Below, piece after piece: positions 6,615 to 13,861 of a DNA stretch of 25,968 nucleotides. Source of the DNA: JBBQAA01 sp038276395 (GTDB lineage Bacteria > Actinomycetota > Thermoleophilia > Solirubrobacterales > Solirubrobacteraceae); contig JBBQAA010000006.1 in NCBI GenBank assembly GCA_038276395.1, positions 1 to 25,968 on the forward strand, written 5' to 3'. Numbering within the stretch: position 1 is the stretch's first letter; the number at the start of each line of letters is the position of its first letter. The notes beneath the pieces were generated by a model. It made no database searches, was not told where the DNA came from, and was given only the letters and a program-made list of their open reading frames with translations. A program made the translations under genes and the position numbers.

Positions 6615-8441
6615 TCAGTCCCGTGCCGCCCGCCCCTCCGCCGCGGCCAGCGCCAGCGCCGCGGTGATGTGCGAGAGATGGGTGAGCGCCTGGGGCACGT
6701 TGCCGAGCGCCTCCTCGTGCTCGACGTCCCACTCCTCGGTGAAGAGCCCGAGGTCGTTGGCCGTGGCCGCCGTGGCGTCGAACACCTCGCGCGCTTCGGA
6801 GTGGCGCTCCTGCCGTGCCAGGCACTCGGCGAGCCAGAACGAGCAGGCGAGGAAGGCCCCCTCCCTGCCGCCCATCGCGCGACTGCGCCGGTAGCGGTAG
6901 AGCAGACCGCCGCCGGCGCCGAGCTCCTCGCGCACCGCGTCGGTCGTCCCCACCATGCGGGGATCGTCCCAGCCGACGTAGCCGACTACCGGCAGCAACA
7001 GCAGCGCCGAATCGAGGTCCGTATGGCCGAAGGCCTGGAGGTAGGTGTTCCGCTCGGAGTCGAAGCCCTCCTCCTCGATGGCGTCGCGGATCTCGTCGCG
7101 CACCTTGGCCCAGCGGCGCGTGGGCGCGCGGCGCAGGCATTCGCGCGCGAGCACGATGGCGCGATCGAGCGCCGACCAGCACAGCACCTTGGAGTGCACG
7201 AAGTGCCGGGGATCCGAGCGCCATTCCCACAGCCCGGCGTCGGGCTCCGACCACTCCTCGGCCGCCCGGTCGGCGATCGAGACGAGAAAGCGCCAGCCGT
7301 CGTCGTCGGGTGAGTGGCCGCGGGCGTGCCAGCGCCAGGTCAGGCCAAGCAGCTCGCCGAACGCGTCGAGCTGGAGCTGCCCGGCGGCGCCGTTGCCGAC
7401 GCGGACGGGCGCCGAGCCGCGGTAGCCGGCGAGGTCGAGCTCCTGCTCGCCGAGACGCCGCTCGCCGCCCATTCCGAAGAGGACCTGCAGCTCGGCGGCG
7501 TTGCCCGCGGCCGAGCGCTGCACGAAGCGCCGGAAGGCATCCGCCTCGGCGTCGAAGCCGATCTCGGCCAGCGAGCGCGCGGCGAAGGCCGAGTCGCGGA
7601 TCCAGGAGTAGCGGTAGTCCCAGTTGCGCGCGCCGCCGAGCGTCTCGGGCAGCGAGGTCGTGGCCGCCGCGGCGATGGCGCCGGTCAGCGGGTTGGCGAG
7701 CGCCTTGAGGGAGAGCGCCGAGCGCAGGACGCCCGCCTCGTCGGTGGCGGGGAGCTCGGCCTGCTCGGTCCACGCGCGCCAGGCGCCGATCGTCGCCTCG
7801 AGCTGCGCGTCGAGCTCGGCCGCGGAGGGCGGGTCCGGCGCCTCCGGGTCGAGCGTCTCAGGGCGGGAGTAGACGAGCGCCAGGCGCAGGCGGTCGCCGG
7901 CGCGCACGGTCACCCGGGCCCCGAGCTCATGCTCGCCATCACGCTCGAGCGCGAGATCGCCCTGCACGAGCAGCGCGTCGTCGCCCCCGATCGCCGCCCA
8001 GCTCTCTGCCCCGGCCCGGCGGATCCACGGGCTGACCGCGCCGTAGTCGAAGCGGGGCGCGACCCGGACGCCGATCTCCAGCGTGCCGCGCACGCCCTCG
8101 ATGACCCGCAGCAGCCGCCGCTCGGCGGCGAAGCCGCTGTCCTCGTCCGGACCGCCGAGGAAGGCGTCCGTGACCCGCACGACGCCGCCGGAGGCCGTAT
8201 GGGTCGTGGTGAGCACGACGGTGCCGTCGAGGTACTCGCGGGTGAGGTCGGCGTCCTCGGTGGGGGTGATCGAGCAGTGCCCGCCGCGCTCGGCGTCGAG
8301 CAGCCGGGCGAAGCAGGAGGCCGAGTCCAGGCGCGGCAGGCAGCACCAGTCGATCGAGCCGGCGCGGGAGATGAGCGCCGCGGTGTATCCGTCGGAGATG
8401 AGGCCGTAGTCGGAGATCGCCGGGTACGGGTCGCGCGCCAC
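6615..8441 (-). CDS. Glycoside hydrolase family 15 protein (trehalase or glucoamylase type)
   Basis: 608 residues from a GTG start with an SD-like GGGAAG just upstream. The N-terminal beta-sandwich domain begins 'YPAISDYGLISDGYTAALIS...GSIDWCCLPRLDSASCFARLLD', a hallmark of the bacterial GH15 group. The (alpha/alpha)6 barrel carries 'RNWDYRYSWIRDS' at 272-284. The predicted general acid is Glu406 in 'GLWEWR' and the general base Glu569 or Glu570 in 'LFTEEWD'. 'GNVPQALTHLSH' near the C-terminus is also typical. In mycobacteria this branch includes a trehalase, so trehalose or short alpha-glucans are the likely substrates; the sequence alone does not separate these. No signal peptide is seen, so it is probably cytoplasmic. 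It stands alone as a unit. Confidence 0.92.
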   Translation of the reverse strand: MARDPYPAISDYGLISDGYTAALISRAGSIDWCCLPRLDSASCFARLLDAERGGHCSITPTEDADLTREYLDGTVVLTTTHTASGGVVRVTDAFLGGPDEDSGFAAERRLLRVIEGVRGTLEIGVRVAPRFDYGAVSPWIRRAGAESWAAIGGDDALLVQGDLALERDGEHELGARVTVRAGDRLRLALVYSRPETLDPEAPDPPSAAELDAQLEATIGAWRAWTEQAELPATDEAGVLRSALSLKALANPLTGAIAAAATTSLPETLGGARNWDYRYSWIRDSAFAARSLAEIGFDAEADAFRRFVQRSAAGNAAELQVLFGMGGERRLGEQELDLAGYRGSAPVRVGNGAAGQLQLDAFGELLGLTWRWHARGHSPDDDGWRFLVSIADRAAEEWSEPDAGLWEWRSDPRHFVHSKVLCWSALDRAIVLARECLRRAPTRRWAKVRDEIRDAIEEEGFDSERNTYLQAFGHTDLDSALLLLPVVGYVGWDDPRMVGTTDAVREELGAGGGLLYRYRRSRAMGGREGAFLACSFWLAECLARQERHSEAREVFDATAATANDLGLFTEEWDVEHEEALGNVPQALTHLSHITAALALAAAEGRAARD

Positions 8442-8581
8442 CCTGCTTCCCTACCCCGAGGGGTGCCCGCACGACACCGGCGGGAGGATGAGCGAGCGGA
8501 AGGCTGAGAACGTCGCCCTGTGGCCCGGCGGGGAGTCGACTCCCTGCGCACCTGGCGCGACCGCGACACCGCGAACCTGGC

Positions 8582-8815
8582 GTCTTCCCGATCGCGATCT
8601 CGCTGCCCTGGGGGATCGCCCCCGCCGCGCTGCCCCAGCTCCCGCTGCCCGCCAAGATCCGCACCGCCTTCCAGCCGGCCGTCCAGGTCGACTCCGACCC
8701 CGAGCGCGCCGAGGACGAGGACTACGTCGCGTCGGTCTACCGCGAGGTCGAGGAGCGGATCCAGTCGGGGATGGACGCGCTCGCGCGCCGCCGGACCCTG
8801 CCGCTGTTCGGCTGA
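8582..8815 (+). pseudogene. C-terminal remnant of a PlsC-like glycerophosphate acyltransferase
   Basis: From codon 8585 to the stop at 8813-8815 the frame reads 'FPIAISLPWGIAPAALPQLP', then 'LPAKIRTAFQPA', an acidic linker, and 'DALARRRTLPLFG'. This resembles the C-terminal third of actinobacterial lysophospholipid/1-acylglycerol-phosphate acyltransferases, which end in just this way. Upstream of 8582 the frame turns into unrelated Arg/Pro/His-rich sequence. The HxxxxD and EGTR catalytic blocks are missing and no start codon with an SD is present. It is most likely the tail left by a deletion or insertion. The family call is from recognition of the pattern and is moderately sure. Confidence 0.55.
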
Positions 8816-8828
8816 GGCGCGCGAGCTC

Positions 8829-9062
8829 TCAGCGCACGCGCCGGCGCGGGGAGCCCGACGGGGCGGGCGGGGACGAGGGCGGCGCGGCGCCCCGCAGGCG
8901 GTCCTGGACCTCGCCGAGCTCGAGCTCGCCCGTGGCGAAGGCGGCGAAGGCGTAGAAGGCCGCGGCGCCGAGCAGGCACAGCAGGGCGTCGCCGAAGTCC
9001 CGGGAGATCCAGACGGCGGCGAACAGGAAGCCGAGCAGCGCGGCGTATTGCTTGGTGGTCAT
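8829..9062 (-). CDS. Small membrane protein, DUF2273-like, last gene of Asp23 cluster
   Basis: 77 residues. The ATG overlaps the upstream stop (TGATG). Residues about 5-24 and 27-45 form two closely spaced hydrophobic helices with almost no loop, followed by an acidic patch 'ELELGEVQDRLRG' and a Pro/Ser/Arg tail. Size, helix layout and position at the end of an Asp23/AmaP operon match the small DUF2273-type proteins of those clusters in Gram-positive bacteria. Sequence identity to the family cannot be shown here, so the name rests mostly on context. Confidence 0.65.
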   Translation of the reverse strand: MTTKQYAALLGFLFAAVWISRDFGDALLCLLGAAAFYAFAAFATGELELGEVQDRLRGAAPPSSPPAPSGSPRRRVR

Positions 9063-9664
9063 CAGTTCAGCTCTCTTCCGTGCTGACGGTCGAAACCGTC
9101 GAGGGTTACGTTCACAGGTAGGTCGGGGAGGCCGTGGGTGGAGATCGCGGAGTGGACGCGCTGGCGGACCTCGGCCAGCGCCGCCGGCAGGCCGTCGGCC
9201 CGCCGCAGGCTGACGAGCACCGCGAGATCCTCGGTGCCGTAGCGGGCGTGGACGCCGCTGACCGCGTCGTGGCCGATCGCGGCGGCCTCGGCCAGGCGCT
9301 CGACAGCGCGTGGCTCGACGGTCGTGCGCCCGCCCTCGCTCGGTTCGAGATCGAGCTCGCCCCGGGCCAGGTAGGGACGAGGGATCTGCGCGAGCAGGAG
9401 CAGACCGAAGACGACGAACGCCAGCAGGCCGGCCCCCGCCGCGATCGCGCGCGCCGTCGGGGAGACGAGCGGCCCGGCGCCCGCCAGCGCGTCGAAGACG
9501 CTCCGGTAGCCGCTGATCCCGTTGACCGTCGAAGGCGAGACCTTGACGGCCAGGAGCACGCACATGAGCCCGTACCAGATGAGGATGAGGGCGAGCAGGA
9601 GGACCGGCACGAGACCGAGCCATCCGAGGCGCGACGTGCGCGCCCGGATCCGCTGGCGCAGCAT
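9062..9664 (-). CDS. amaP: AmaP-type alkaline-shock membrane anchor protein
   Basis: 200 residues. The ATG overlaps the preceding stop. There are two membrane helices at about 16-40 and 73-93, separated by a short external loop, then a cytoplasmic domain from about 100. The end of that domain ('VSLRRADGLPAALAEVRQRVHSAIS...LPDLPVNVTLDGF') has the Asp23-like alternation of strand, helix and strand. AmaP in Staphylococcus tethers Asp23 to the membrane. The layout and neighbouring Asp23 genes support the same job. The preceding gene has a similar two-helix layout, so the pair may be duplicated anchors. Confidence 0.72.
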   Translation of the reverse strand: MLRQRIRARTSRLGWLGLVPVLLLALILIWYGLMCVLLAVKVSPSTVNGISGYRSVFDALAGAGPLVSPTARAIAAGAGLLAFVVFGLLLLAQIPRPYLARGELDLEPSEGGRTTVEPRAVERLAEAAAIGHDAVSGVHARYGTEDLAVLVSLRRADGLPAALAEVRQRVHSAISTHGLPDLPVNVTLDGFDRQHGRELN

Positions 9665-10260
9665 CAGCGCCCCCGCTCGCCCGGTCCGGCACGGCGGGCG
9701 GAGACGCGAGCCGACAGGGGCGTCTCCTCCGTCAGGGTGCTGAGCGCATCGGTCGCGGCGGCCTTGACCTCGGCGCCCGCGCGTGCCGGCGGATGGGAGA
9801 CGCGGACGGCGAGCCGGCCGCCCCCGTGGCGCCCGGGCCTGACCTTCACACGCGCGCCGGTGACCCCGTCCGCCTGCCCCGCGAGCACTCCGGCGAGCTC
9901 GGCCAGCGGCCTCCGCCGCGCGGCGGTCGATCCCGCGTCGTCGTCCTCGTCGAGCACGACGGTGCGATCCCGGGGCGAGCGCAGGACGCCGATCATGAGG
10001 ACCACGCCGAGGATGACGGCGCCGAGTCCGGCAAGCAGTGGGACGAGGTCGATCCCGCCGCCGCGCTCGAGCTGGGCGAGGAAGCGCCCCACCGTGCCGC
10101 GGAGCTCCGGCAGATGGAGATGCCGCGCGAGCGCGGGCAGGCTGAGGCCGCTGCGCCCGCCCTCTATCGAGAAGACCGCCACGGCCAGGCCGGTGGTCGC
10201 GAGAGCGATCAGCAGGAGGAGCGCGACGAGCCTCGCGAGCGCGCGCGCCAGGTGGATCAC
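9664..10260 (-). CDS. DUF6286-like two-helix membrane protein of the Asp23 cluster
   Basis: 198 residues. The start ATG overlaps the end of the upstream gene by 4 nt. A first membrane helix lies at about 10-30 and a second at 73-93. The basic/acidic 'RSPRDRTVVLDEDDDAG' follows, and a soluble domain ('RRPLAELAGVLAGQADGVTGARVKV...GGRLAVRVSHPP...AATDALSTL') is like the conserved tail of DUF6286 proteins in actinobacterial Asp23 operons. The soluble part resembles the Asp23 fold in its strand-helix order. It is probably a second membrane partner of the Asp23 proteins. The function is unknown in detail; the call rests on context plus layout. Confidence 0.65.
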   Translation of the reverse strand: MIHLARALARLVALLLLIALATTGLAVAVFSIEGGRSGLSLPALARHLHLPELRGTVGRFLAQLERGGGIDLVPLLAGLGAVILGVVLMIGVLRSPRDRTVVLDEDDDAGSTAARRRPLAELAGVLAGQADGVTGARVKVRPGRHGGGRLAVRVSHPPARAGAEVKAAATDALSTLTEETPLSARVSARRAGPGERGR

Positions 10261-10649
10261 GACGTCCTCGATCCCGTCGGGAACCCGGCGCCGTCGTCGA
10301 GATCGGCGATGTGGACCTGGATCGCGCCCAGACGCGGCGCCGACCCGGCCGCCTCGGCGCTCCGGCGGACGCGGGCCCGGATCTCGGTGGCCAGCTCGCG
10401 CAGCGGGACGGGCGCGGTGATCAGGGAGAGGCCGAGCTCGTAGCTCGCCGGGCCCTGCGCGATCACCCGCGCACCGGCCACGCGCGCTCCTCCCGTCGCG
10501 GCGGTGACGTAGATCCCGCGCGGACCCGGATCGGCCCCCGCCACGGCCGGGTGAGCGAGCGCCGCCCGCAGCGCCAGCGCGGCGAGCGCGACGCGCGGCG
10601 ATTCCCGGGCGGCCGGTCCGGGGGCGGGAGCTGGGTGGCTCGCGGCCAT
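10257..10649 (-). CDS. Asp23/Gls24 family protein, divergent second copy
   Basis: 130 residues, starting one base after the stop of the main Asp23 gene. The core 'VIAQGPASYELGLSLITAPVPLRELATEIRARVRRSAEAAG...LGAIQVHIADL' has the family's strand, 'P(I/L)xELAxEIRxRV' helix, and final 'I(Q/N)VxIxDL' strand. The N-terminal 25 residues are Pro/Ala-rich and lack a signal peptide. It is less typical than its neighbour because the usual 'GVxxLGGG' region is degenerate. It probably forms mixed assemblies with the first Asp23 protein (inference). Confidence 0.7.
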   Translation of the reverse strand: MAASHPAPAPGPAARESPRVALAALALRAALAHPAVAGADPGPRGIYVTAATGGARVAGARVIAQGPASYELGLSLITAPVPLRELATEIRARVRRSAEAAGSAPRLGAIQVHIADLDDGAGFPTGSRTS

Positions 10650-10650
10650 C

Positions 10651-11112
10651 TCAGGCCACGCGGGCCGGCTGCTCGGGCTCCTCCTCCTGATCGTCCCCCG
10701 GGAAGTGGAGATCGTTGACCGCGATGTTCACCTCGGTGACCGAGAGGCCGGTGATGCCCTCGATGCGCTTGCCGACGTTCTCGCGGATCTGCTTGGAGAT
10801 CTCGGGGATCGACTCGCCGTACTCGACCACGATGACGAGGTCGACGGCGGCCTCGCGCTCGCCCACCTCGACCGTCACCCCCTGGGTACGCTCGTCGCCG
10901 AGGCCGACTCGCTGGGTCATCGACCCGAGCGCGCGGGTGGCGCCGCCGCCGAGGGCGTGCACGCCCGGCACCTCCCGCGCGGCCAGGCCGGCGACCTTCG
11001 TCACCACGCCGTCGGCGATGGTCGTCGTGCCCTGCTCGGTCTTGAGCGGCGAGTCGGTCTCGCCGCGTCGCGCCACCTCTGATGCTCCGAGGGAGGCCCT
11101 CTCTTCAGCCAT
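10651..11112 (-). CDS. Asp23/Gls24 family envelope stress response protein
   Basis: 153 residues, preceded by a good SD (AAAGGAAG about 5 nt before ATG). The full family pattern is present: 'TTIADGVVTKVAGLAAREVPGVHALGG' at about 29-55, 'VTVEVGEREAAVDLVIVVEYGESIPEISKQIRENV' at about 79-113, and 'GLSVTEVNIAVNDLHFP' at about 122-138, then an acidic tail. Asp23 proteins are abundant cytoplasmic proteins that lie under the membrane and are induced by alkaline or cell-wall stress. It leads a five-gene run (Asp23, second Asp23, DUF6286-like, AmaP, DUF2273-like) with overlapping ends, so it is one operon. It lies 66 nt downstream of the YihY gene on the same strand and may share its transcript. Confidence 0.9.
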   Translation of the reverse strand: MAEERASLGASEVARRGETDSPLKTEQGTTTIADGVVTKVAGLAAREVPGVHALGGGATRALGSMTQRVGLGDERTQGVTVEVGEREAAVDLVIVVEYGESIPEISKQIRENVGKRIEGITGLSVTEVNIAVNDLHFPGDDQEEEPEQPARVA

Positions 11113-11178
11113 GATCTTCCTTTCGCTGTGGACTACTGCAGATGCCCGCGCTCGGAGCGGGGCGTTGTGACCCGGTGG

Positions 11179-12312
11179 CTACTCGCGTCGGCGAGCGCCC
11201 GGGGAGGAACCTTCCGCCGGCCGTTCCGTCCCCGGCCCGCTGTCCTGCTCCTCCTCGTCGTCTTCCCTCTTCTCCTGCTCGTCTTTCTTCCCCTTCTTCC
11301 CCTTCTTCCCCTTCTTCTCGAGCTTGCTCGCGTCGCGGGGCTCGAGGAAGGGGAGGTCGAGCGGGGCGTCCTCGCCGGCCTCGCGTTGCTGGCTGCGCTG
11401 CAGCTCGGAGTTCAGCTCGGCGCCGAAGAGGATCGCCAGGTTCGTGATCCACAGCCAGGTGAGGAAGGCGATGACGCCGCCGATGGCGCCGTAGGTCTTC
11501 GCGTAGGAGGCGAACTTCGCCACGTAGAGCGCGAAGAGCAGCGAGGCGATGATCCAGATGACGAGGGCGACGAGCCCGCCCGGGCTGACGAACTTGAAGC
11601 CCGGCTGCTTGACGTTCGGCGCCGCCCAGTAGAGGAAGGCGAACAGGAACGAGACGAGCAGCAGGATCACCGGGATCTTCGCGATGTCCCAGATCGTCGC
11701 CGCCGAGGAGCCGACGCCGATGACCTTGCCGACCTCCTTGGCCAGCGGGCCGGAGACCGTGACGCCGACGGCGATGACGACGAGCCCGAGGATGAGGACG
11801 AGGACGATCCCGATCTGCTGGGGCTTCAGCTTCCAGACGGGGCGGCCCTCCTCGACGTCGTAGATGTCGTTCGAGGCGCGCGTGAACGCCCCCACGTAGC
11901 TCGAGGCGGAGTTCAGCGCCAGCACGATGCCGACGACGAAGGCGATCCCGGCCGCGCCCTTGGAGTTGGCGACGCTCTTGATCGAGCTCGTCAGGATGTC
12001 CCGCGCCGGGCCCGGGGCGACCTTGCCCAGGTTGTCGAGCAGCGGCTGGGTCGCCGAGTGGCCGACGAGCCCGAGGATTGAGACGAGCGCGATGATCGCC
12101 GGGAAGATGGCGAGGACGCCGTAGTAGGTGAGCGACGCGGCCCAGTCCGTGCAGTTGTCGGCCGAGAACTCCCGGAAGGTCCGCTTGAGCGTCTCCTTCT
12201 TCGAGGTCCCACCCAGCTCGGAGGGCCCGCCGGGGGCGCGGCCGTCCTCGGCGCCCCGGTCGCGCCGCTTGGCGTCGAGGGTCTCCCGCTCCTCACGATG
12301 TTCTATGGCCAT
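11179..12312 (-). CDS. YihY/virulence factor BrkB family membrane protein
   Basis: 377 residues; an SD-like GGGAG lies a few nt before the ATG. The basic N-terminus leads into 'NCTDWAASLTYYGVLAIFPAIIALVSILGLV' (about 53-83), the family signature. Further helices lie at about 120-140, 167-188, 212-231, 245-270 and 275-298, giving six in all. 'YGAIGGVIAFLTWLWITNLAILFGAELNSEL' closes the core. Once called RNase BN, the family is now regarded as membrane transport or envelope proteins of unsettled function. The C-terminus (about 310-377) is an odd highly charged tail, with three Lys-Lys-Gly repeats followed by an Asp/Glu-rich block. The upstream 61-residue protein and downstream Asp23 operon point to a stress or envelope role. 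Confidence 0.9.
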   Translation of the reverse strand: MAIEHREERETLDAKRRDRGAEDGRAPGGPSELGGTSKKETLKRTFREFSADNCTDWAASLTYYGVLAIFPAIIALVSILGLVGHSATQPLLDNLGKVAPGPARDILTSSIKSVANSKGAAGIAFVVGIVLALNSASSYVGAFTRASNDIYDVEEGRPVWKLKPQQIGIVLVLILGLVVIAVGVTVSGPLAKEVGKVIGVGSSAATIWDIAKIPVILLLVSFLFAFLYWAAPNVKQPGFKFVSPGGLVALVIWIIASLLFALYVAKFASYAKTYGAIGGVIAFLTWLWITNLAILFGAELNSELQRSQQREAGEDAPLDLPFLEPRDASKLEKKGKKGKKGKKDEQEKREDDEEEQDSGPGTERPAEGSSPGARRRE

Positions 12313-12397
12313 TGGTCACTCCCGGGGTTCGAGTCGAGGGGTTGCGTGTGCTAGCACCGCGTAACGAGCCGCACGCTCGTCGGCGCCCGCGGCCGGC

Positions 12398-12583
12398 TCA
12401 GAGCCCGAACTTGCCCTTGGCCATGGACAGCATCTGCTGCGGATCGACCCCGTGCTCCTTGAGCGCGTCGGCATGCTGCTCGTGATCGACGGGGTCAGGC
12501 AGGTTCTGGTCGGCCTTGTCGGCCTGGTCGTGCTTGCCCTGCTGACGAAGCAGGTCGATGATCTGCTGCTTGGGGATCTCCAT
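12398..12583 (-). CDS. 61-residue conserved hypothetical protein
   Basis: Small, acidic/basic soluble protein. It begins with a helix 'PKQQIIDLLRQQGKHDQADKA', then 'LPDPVD', and ends with 'HGVDPQQMLSMAKGKFGL'. Similar short proteins (QIIDLLR..G.H..AD.A...LP..VD) seem common in Thermoleophilia; I do not know a function. The ATG has no clear SD. A promoter-like GTTTAC-N12-GGGACA lies only 13 nt upstream of the ATG, consistent with a very short leader. It is divergent from the PRC-barrel gene and codirectional with YihY 85 nt downstream. Confidence 0.72.
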   Translation of the reverse strand: MEIPKQQIIDLLRQQGKHDQADKADQNLPDPVDHEQHADALKEHGVDPQQMLSMAKGKFGL

Positions 12584-12595
12584 GGAGAGACAGCA

Positions 12596-12619
12596 TGTCC
12601 CATCTGACCCGAAGTAAAC
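12596..12619 (-). promoter_or_regulatory. Possible general-stress sigma promoter (SigB-like)
   Basis: On the minus strand GTTTAC (12619-12614) and GGGACA (12601-12596) are 12 nt apart, near the GTTTAA-N12-15-GGGTAT pattern of SigB-type promoters. The stress-related nature of the genes on both sides fits. The last -10 bases deviate from consensus, so this is tentative. Confidence 0.3.
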
Positions 12620-12774
12620 CCACCTCGGGCCCCCTTTCTCGTCGTCCAGCTCGGCGGCGGTTCAGGGGTTGTAGATGTCTCGTTTTGGGAAGACATATTT
12701 CGAGGGAGGTTGGACAGGCGCTCGAACCGCCGCCGCCTCCCGACCTCTACCCCATACGCCCCAGAGGAGGCACC

Positions 12775-13548
12775 ATGCCCGAGACCACCGAGGCCTACGC
12801 CTGGAAGGACCGCGACCTGCTCGGCTCAGACGGTGAGAAGATCGGCACCGTCGCCGACATCTACGAGGATCAGGAGACCGGCCGGCCCGAGTGGGCGCTC
12901 GTCAAGAGCGGCCTGTTCGGCACCAAGAAGCACTTCGTGCCGCTCACCGGCGCGTCCCCGGAGGGCGAGAGCGTCCGCGTCGGCGTCACCGAGGCCCAGG
13001 TCAAGGACGCGCCGGGCGTGGAGGACGACGGCGCGCTCTCCGCGGCGGAGGAGCGCAGCCTCTACGAGCACTACGGCATGGCCTACTCGGGCGGCGGGGA
13101 CGGGCGCGAGACCGGCGAGCGCGACACCACCCGGGGCGGCCCCGACACGAGCTCGGGCCGGGATGTGTCCGGCCCCGAGACCGACGAGGCCATGACGCGC
13201 TCGGAGGAGGAGCTGCGGGTCGGGACCGAGAGTCGGGAGTCCGGGCGCGTCCGCCTGCGGAAGCACGTGGTCACGGAGAACGTCACGCAGACCGTCCCCG
13301 TGCAGCGCGAGGAGGTGCGGCTCGAGACCGAGCCGATCACCGACGCCAACCGCGGCGACGCGGTCGACGGCCCGGACATCTCCGAGGAGGAGCACGAGGT
13401 CGTGCTGCACGAGGAGCGCCCCGTCGTCGCCAAGGAGACCGTGGCCAAGGAGCGCGTGAAGCTCGGCAAGGAGACGGTCACCGAGGAGCAGACCGTCTCC
13501 GAGGAGCTCTGCAAGGAGCAGGTCGAGACGAGCGACTCCGAGCGCTGA
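12775..13548 (+). CDS. PRC-barrel and DUF2382 domain stress protein
   Basis: 257 residues from the ATG at 12775, which follows a strong SD (AGAGGAGG, 4-5 nt spacing). An earlier in-frame start would have no SD and would read through the promoter region. A PRC-barrel domain lies at 8-80 ('WKDRDLLGSDGEKIGTVADIY', 'PEWALVKSGLFGTKKHFVPL'). A linker rich in Gly/Thr/Asp follows. DUF2382 spans about 141-250 ('EEELRVGTESRESGRVRLRKHV', 'VPVQREEVRLE', 'HEVVLHEERPVVAKETVAKERVKLGKE'). In other bacteria this pair (YsnF/AvaK-like) is linked to stress; the molecular role is unknown. It is convergent with the DUF4235 operon and separated from it by a strong hairpin. Confidence 0.92.
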   Translation: MPETTEAYAWKDRDLLGSDGEKIGTVADIYEDQETGRPEWALVKSGLFGTKKHFVPLTGASPEGESVRVGVTEAQVKDAPGVEDDGALSAAEERSLYEHYGMAYSGGGDGRETGERDTTRGGPDTSSGRDVSGPETDEAMTRSEEELRVGTESRESGRVRLRKHVVTENVTQTVPVQREEVRLETEPITDANRGDAVDGPDISEEEHEVVLHEERPVVAKETVAKERVKLGKETVTEEQTVSEELCKEQVETSDSER

Positions 13549-13556
13549 GCGCTCCC

Positions 13557-13602
13557 GGAGCGGCGCCGAGCCGGAGGTCAGTCCTCCGGCTCGGGCCGCT
13601 CC
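13557..13602. terminator. Long inverted repeat between convergent genes
   Basis: Arms 13557-13577 and 13583-13602 are complementary over about 20 bp with one bulged G and a 5-nt loop. The right arm also encodes the last residues of the DUF4235 protein. There is no T-tract. It is placed as a bidirectional terminator for the PRC-barrel gene and the opposite operon. Confidence 0.7.
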
Positions 13603-13856
13603 TCGCCCGGCCACTCGCCGGTCAACCGCGCCCAGCCGCGTCGCCCGCCGTGGTCGACGAGCCCCTTGACGAGCCGCGCGACCGCGCCCTCGACGAGCAG
13701 CGCGATCACGAGCTGGGCCATGGTGATCTCGCGGTGCTTCGACTTCGGCGCCTCGTTGTCGTCGATCACCCCCCACAGCTTCTGGAAGAGCCGCTTGGAG
13801 AGCTGGCCAGCGAGCAGGCCGGTGAGGATCGAGAACGGGGTGAAGAACGCGCCCAT
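13578..13856 (-). CDS. DUF4235 family small membrane protein
   Basis: 92 residues. The N-terminus 'FFTPFSILTGLLAGQLSKRLFQKLWGVIDDNEAPKSKHREI' followed by 'QLVIALLVEGAVARLVKGLVDHGGRRGWARLTGEWPGE' matches the two-helix DUF4235 layout (helices about 6-22 and 47-66). Function is unknown; in actinobacteria it is often next to DUF3618 and holin-like genes, as here. It is the last gene of the four-gene operon, starting 5 nt after the DUF3618 stop. Confidence 0.85.
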   Translation of the reverse strand: MGAFFTPFSILTGLLAGQLSKRLFQKLWGVIDDNEAPKSKHREITMAQLVIALLVEGAVARLVKGLVDHGGRRGWARLTGEWPGEERPEPED

Positions 13857-13861
13857 CGCGG

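Noticed and set aside
8454..8465. ACCCCGAGGGGT dyad before the GH15 start as an operator
   Set aside because: Short, GC-only and common by chance at this base composition; no repeat elsewhere nearby.
7314..8507. 397-codon plus-strand frame opposite GH15
   Set aside because: Antisense of a well-supported GH15 gene.
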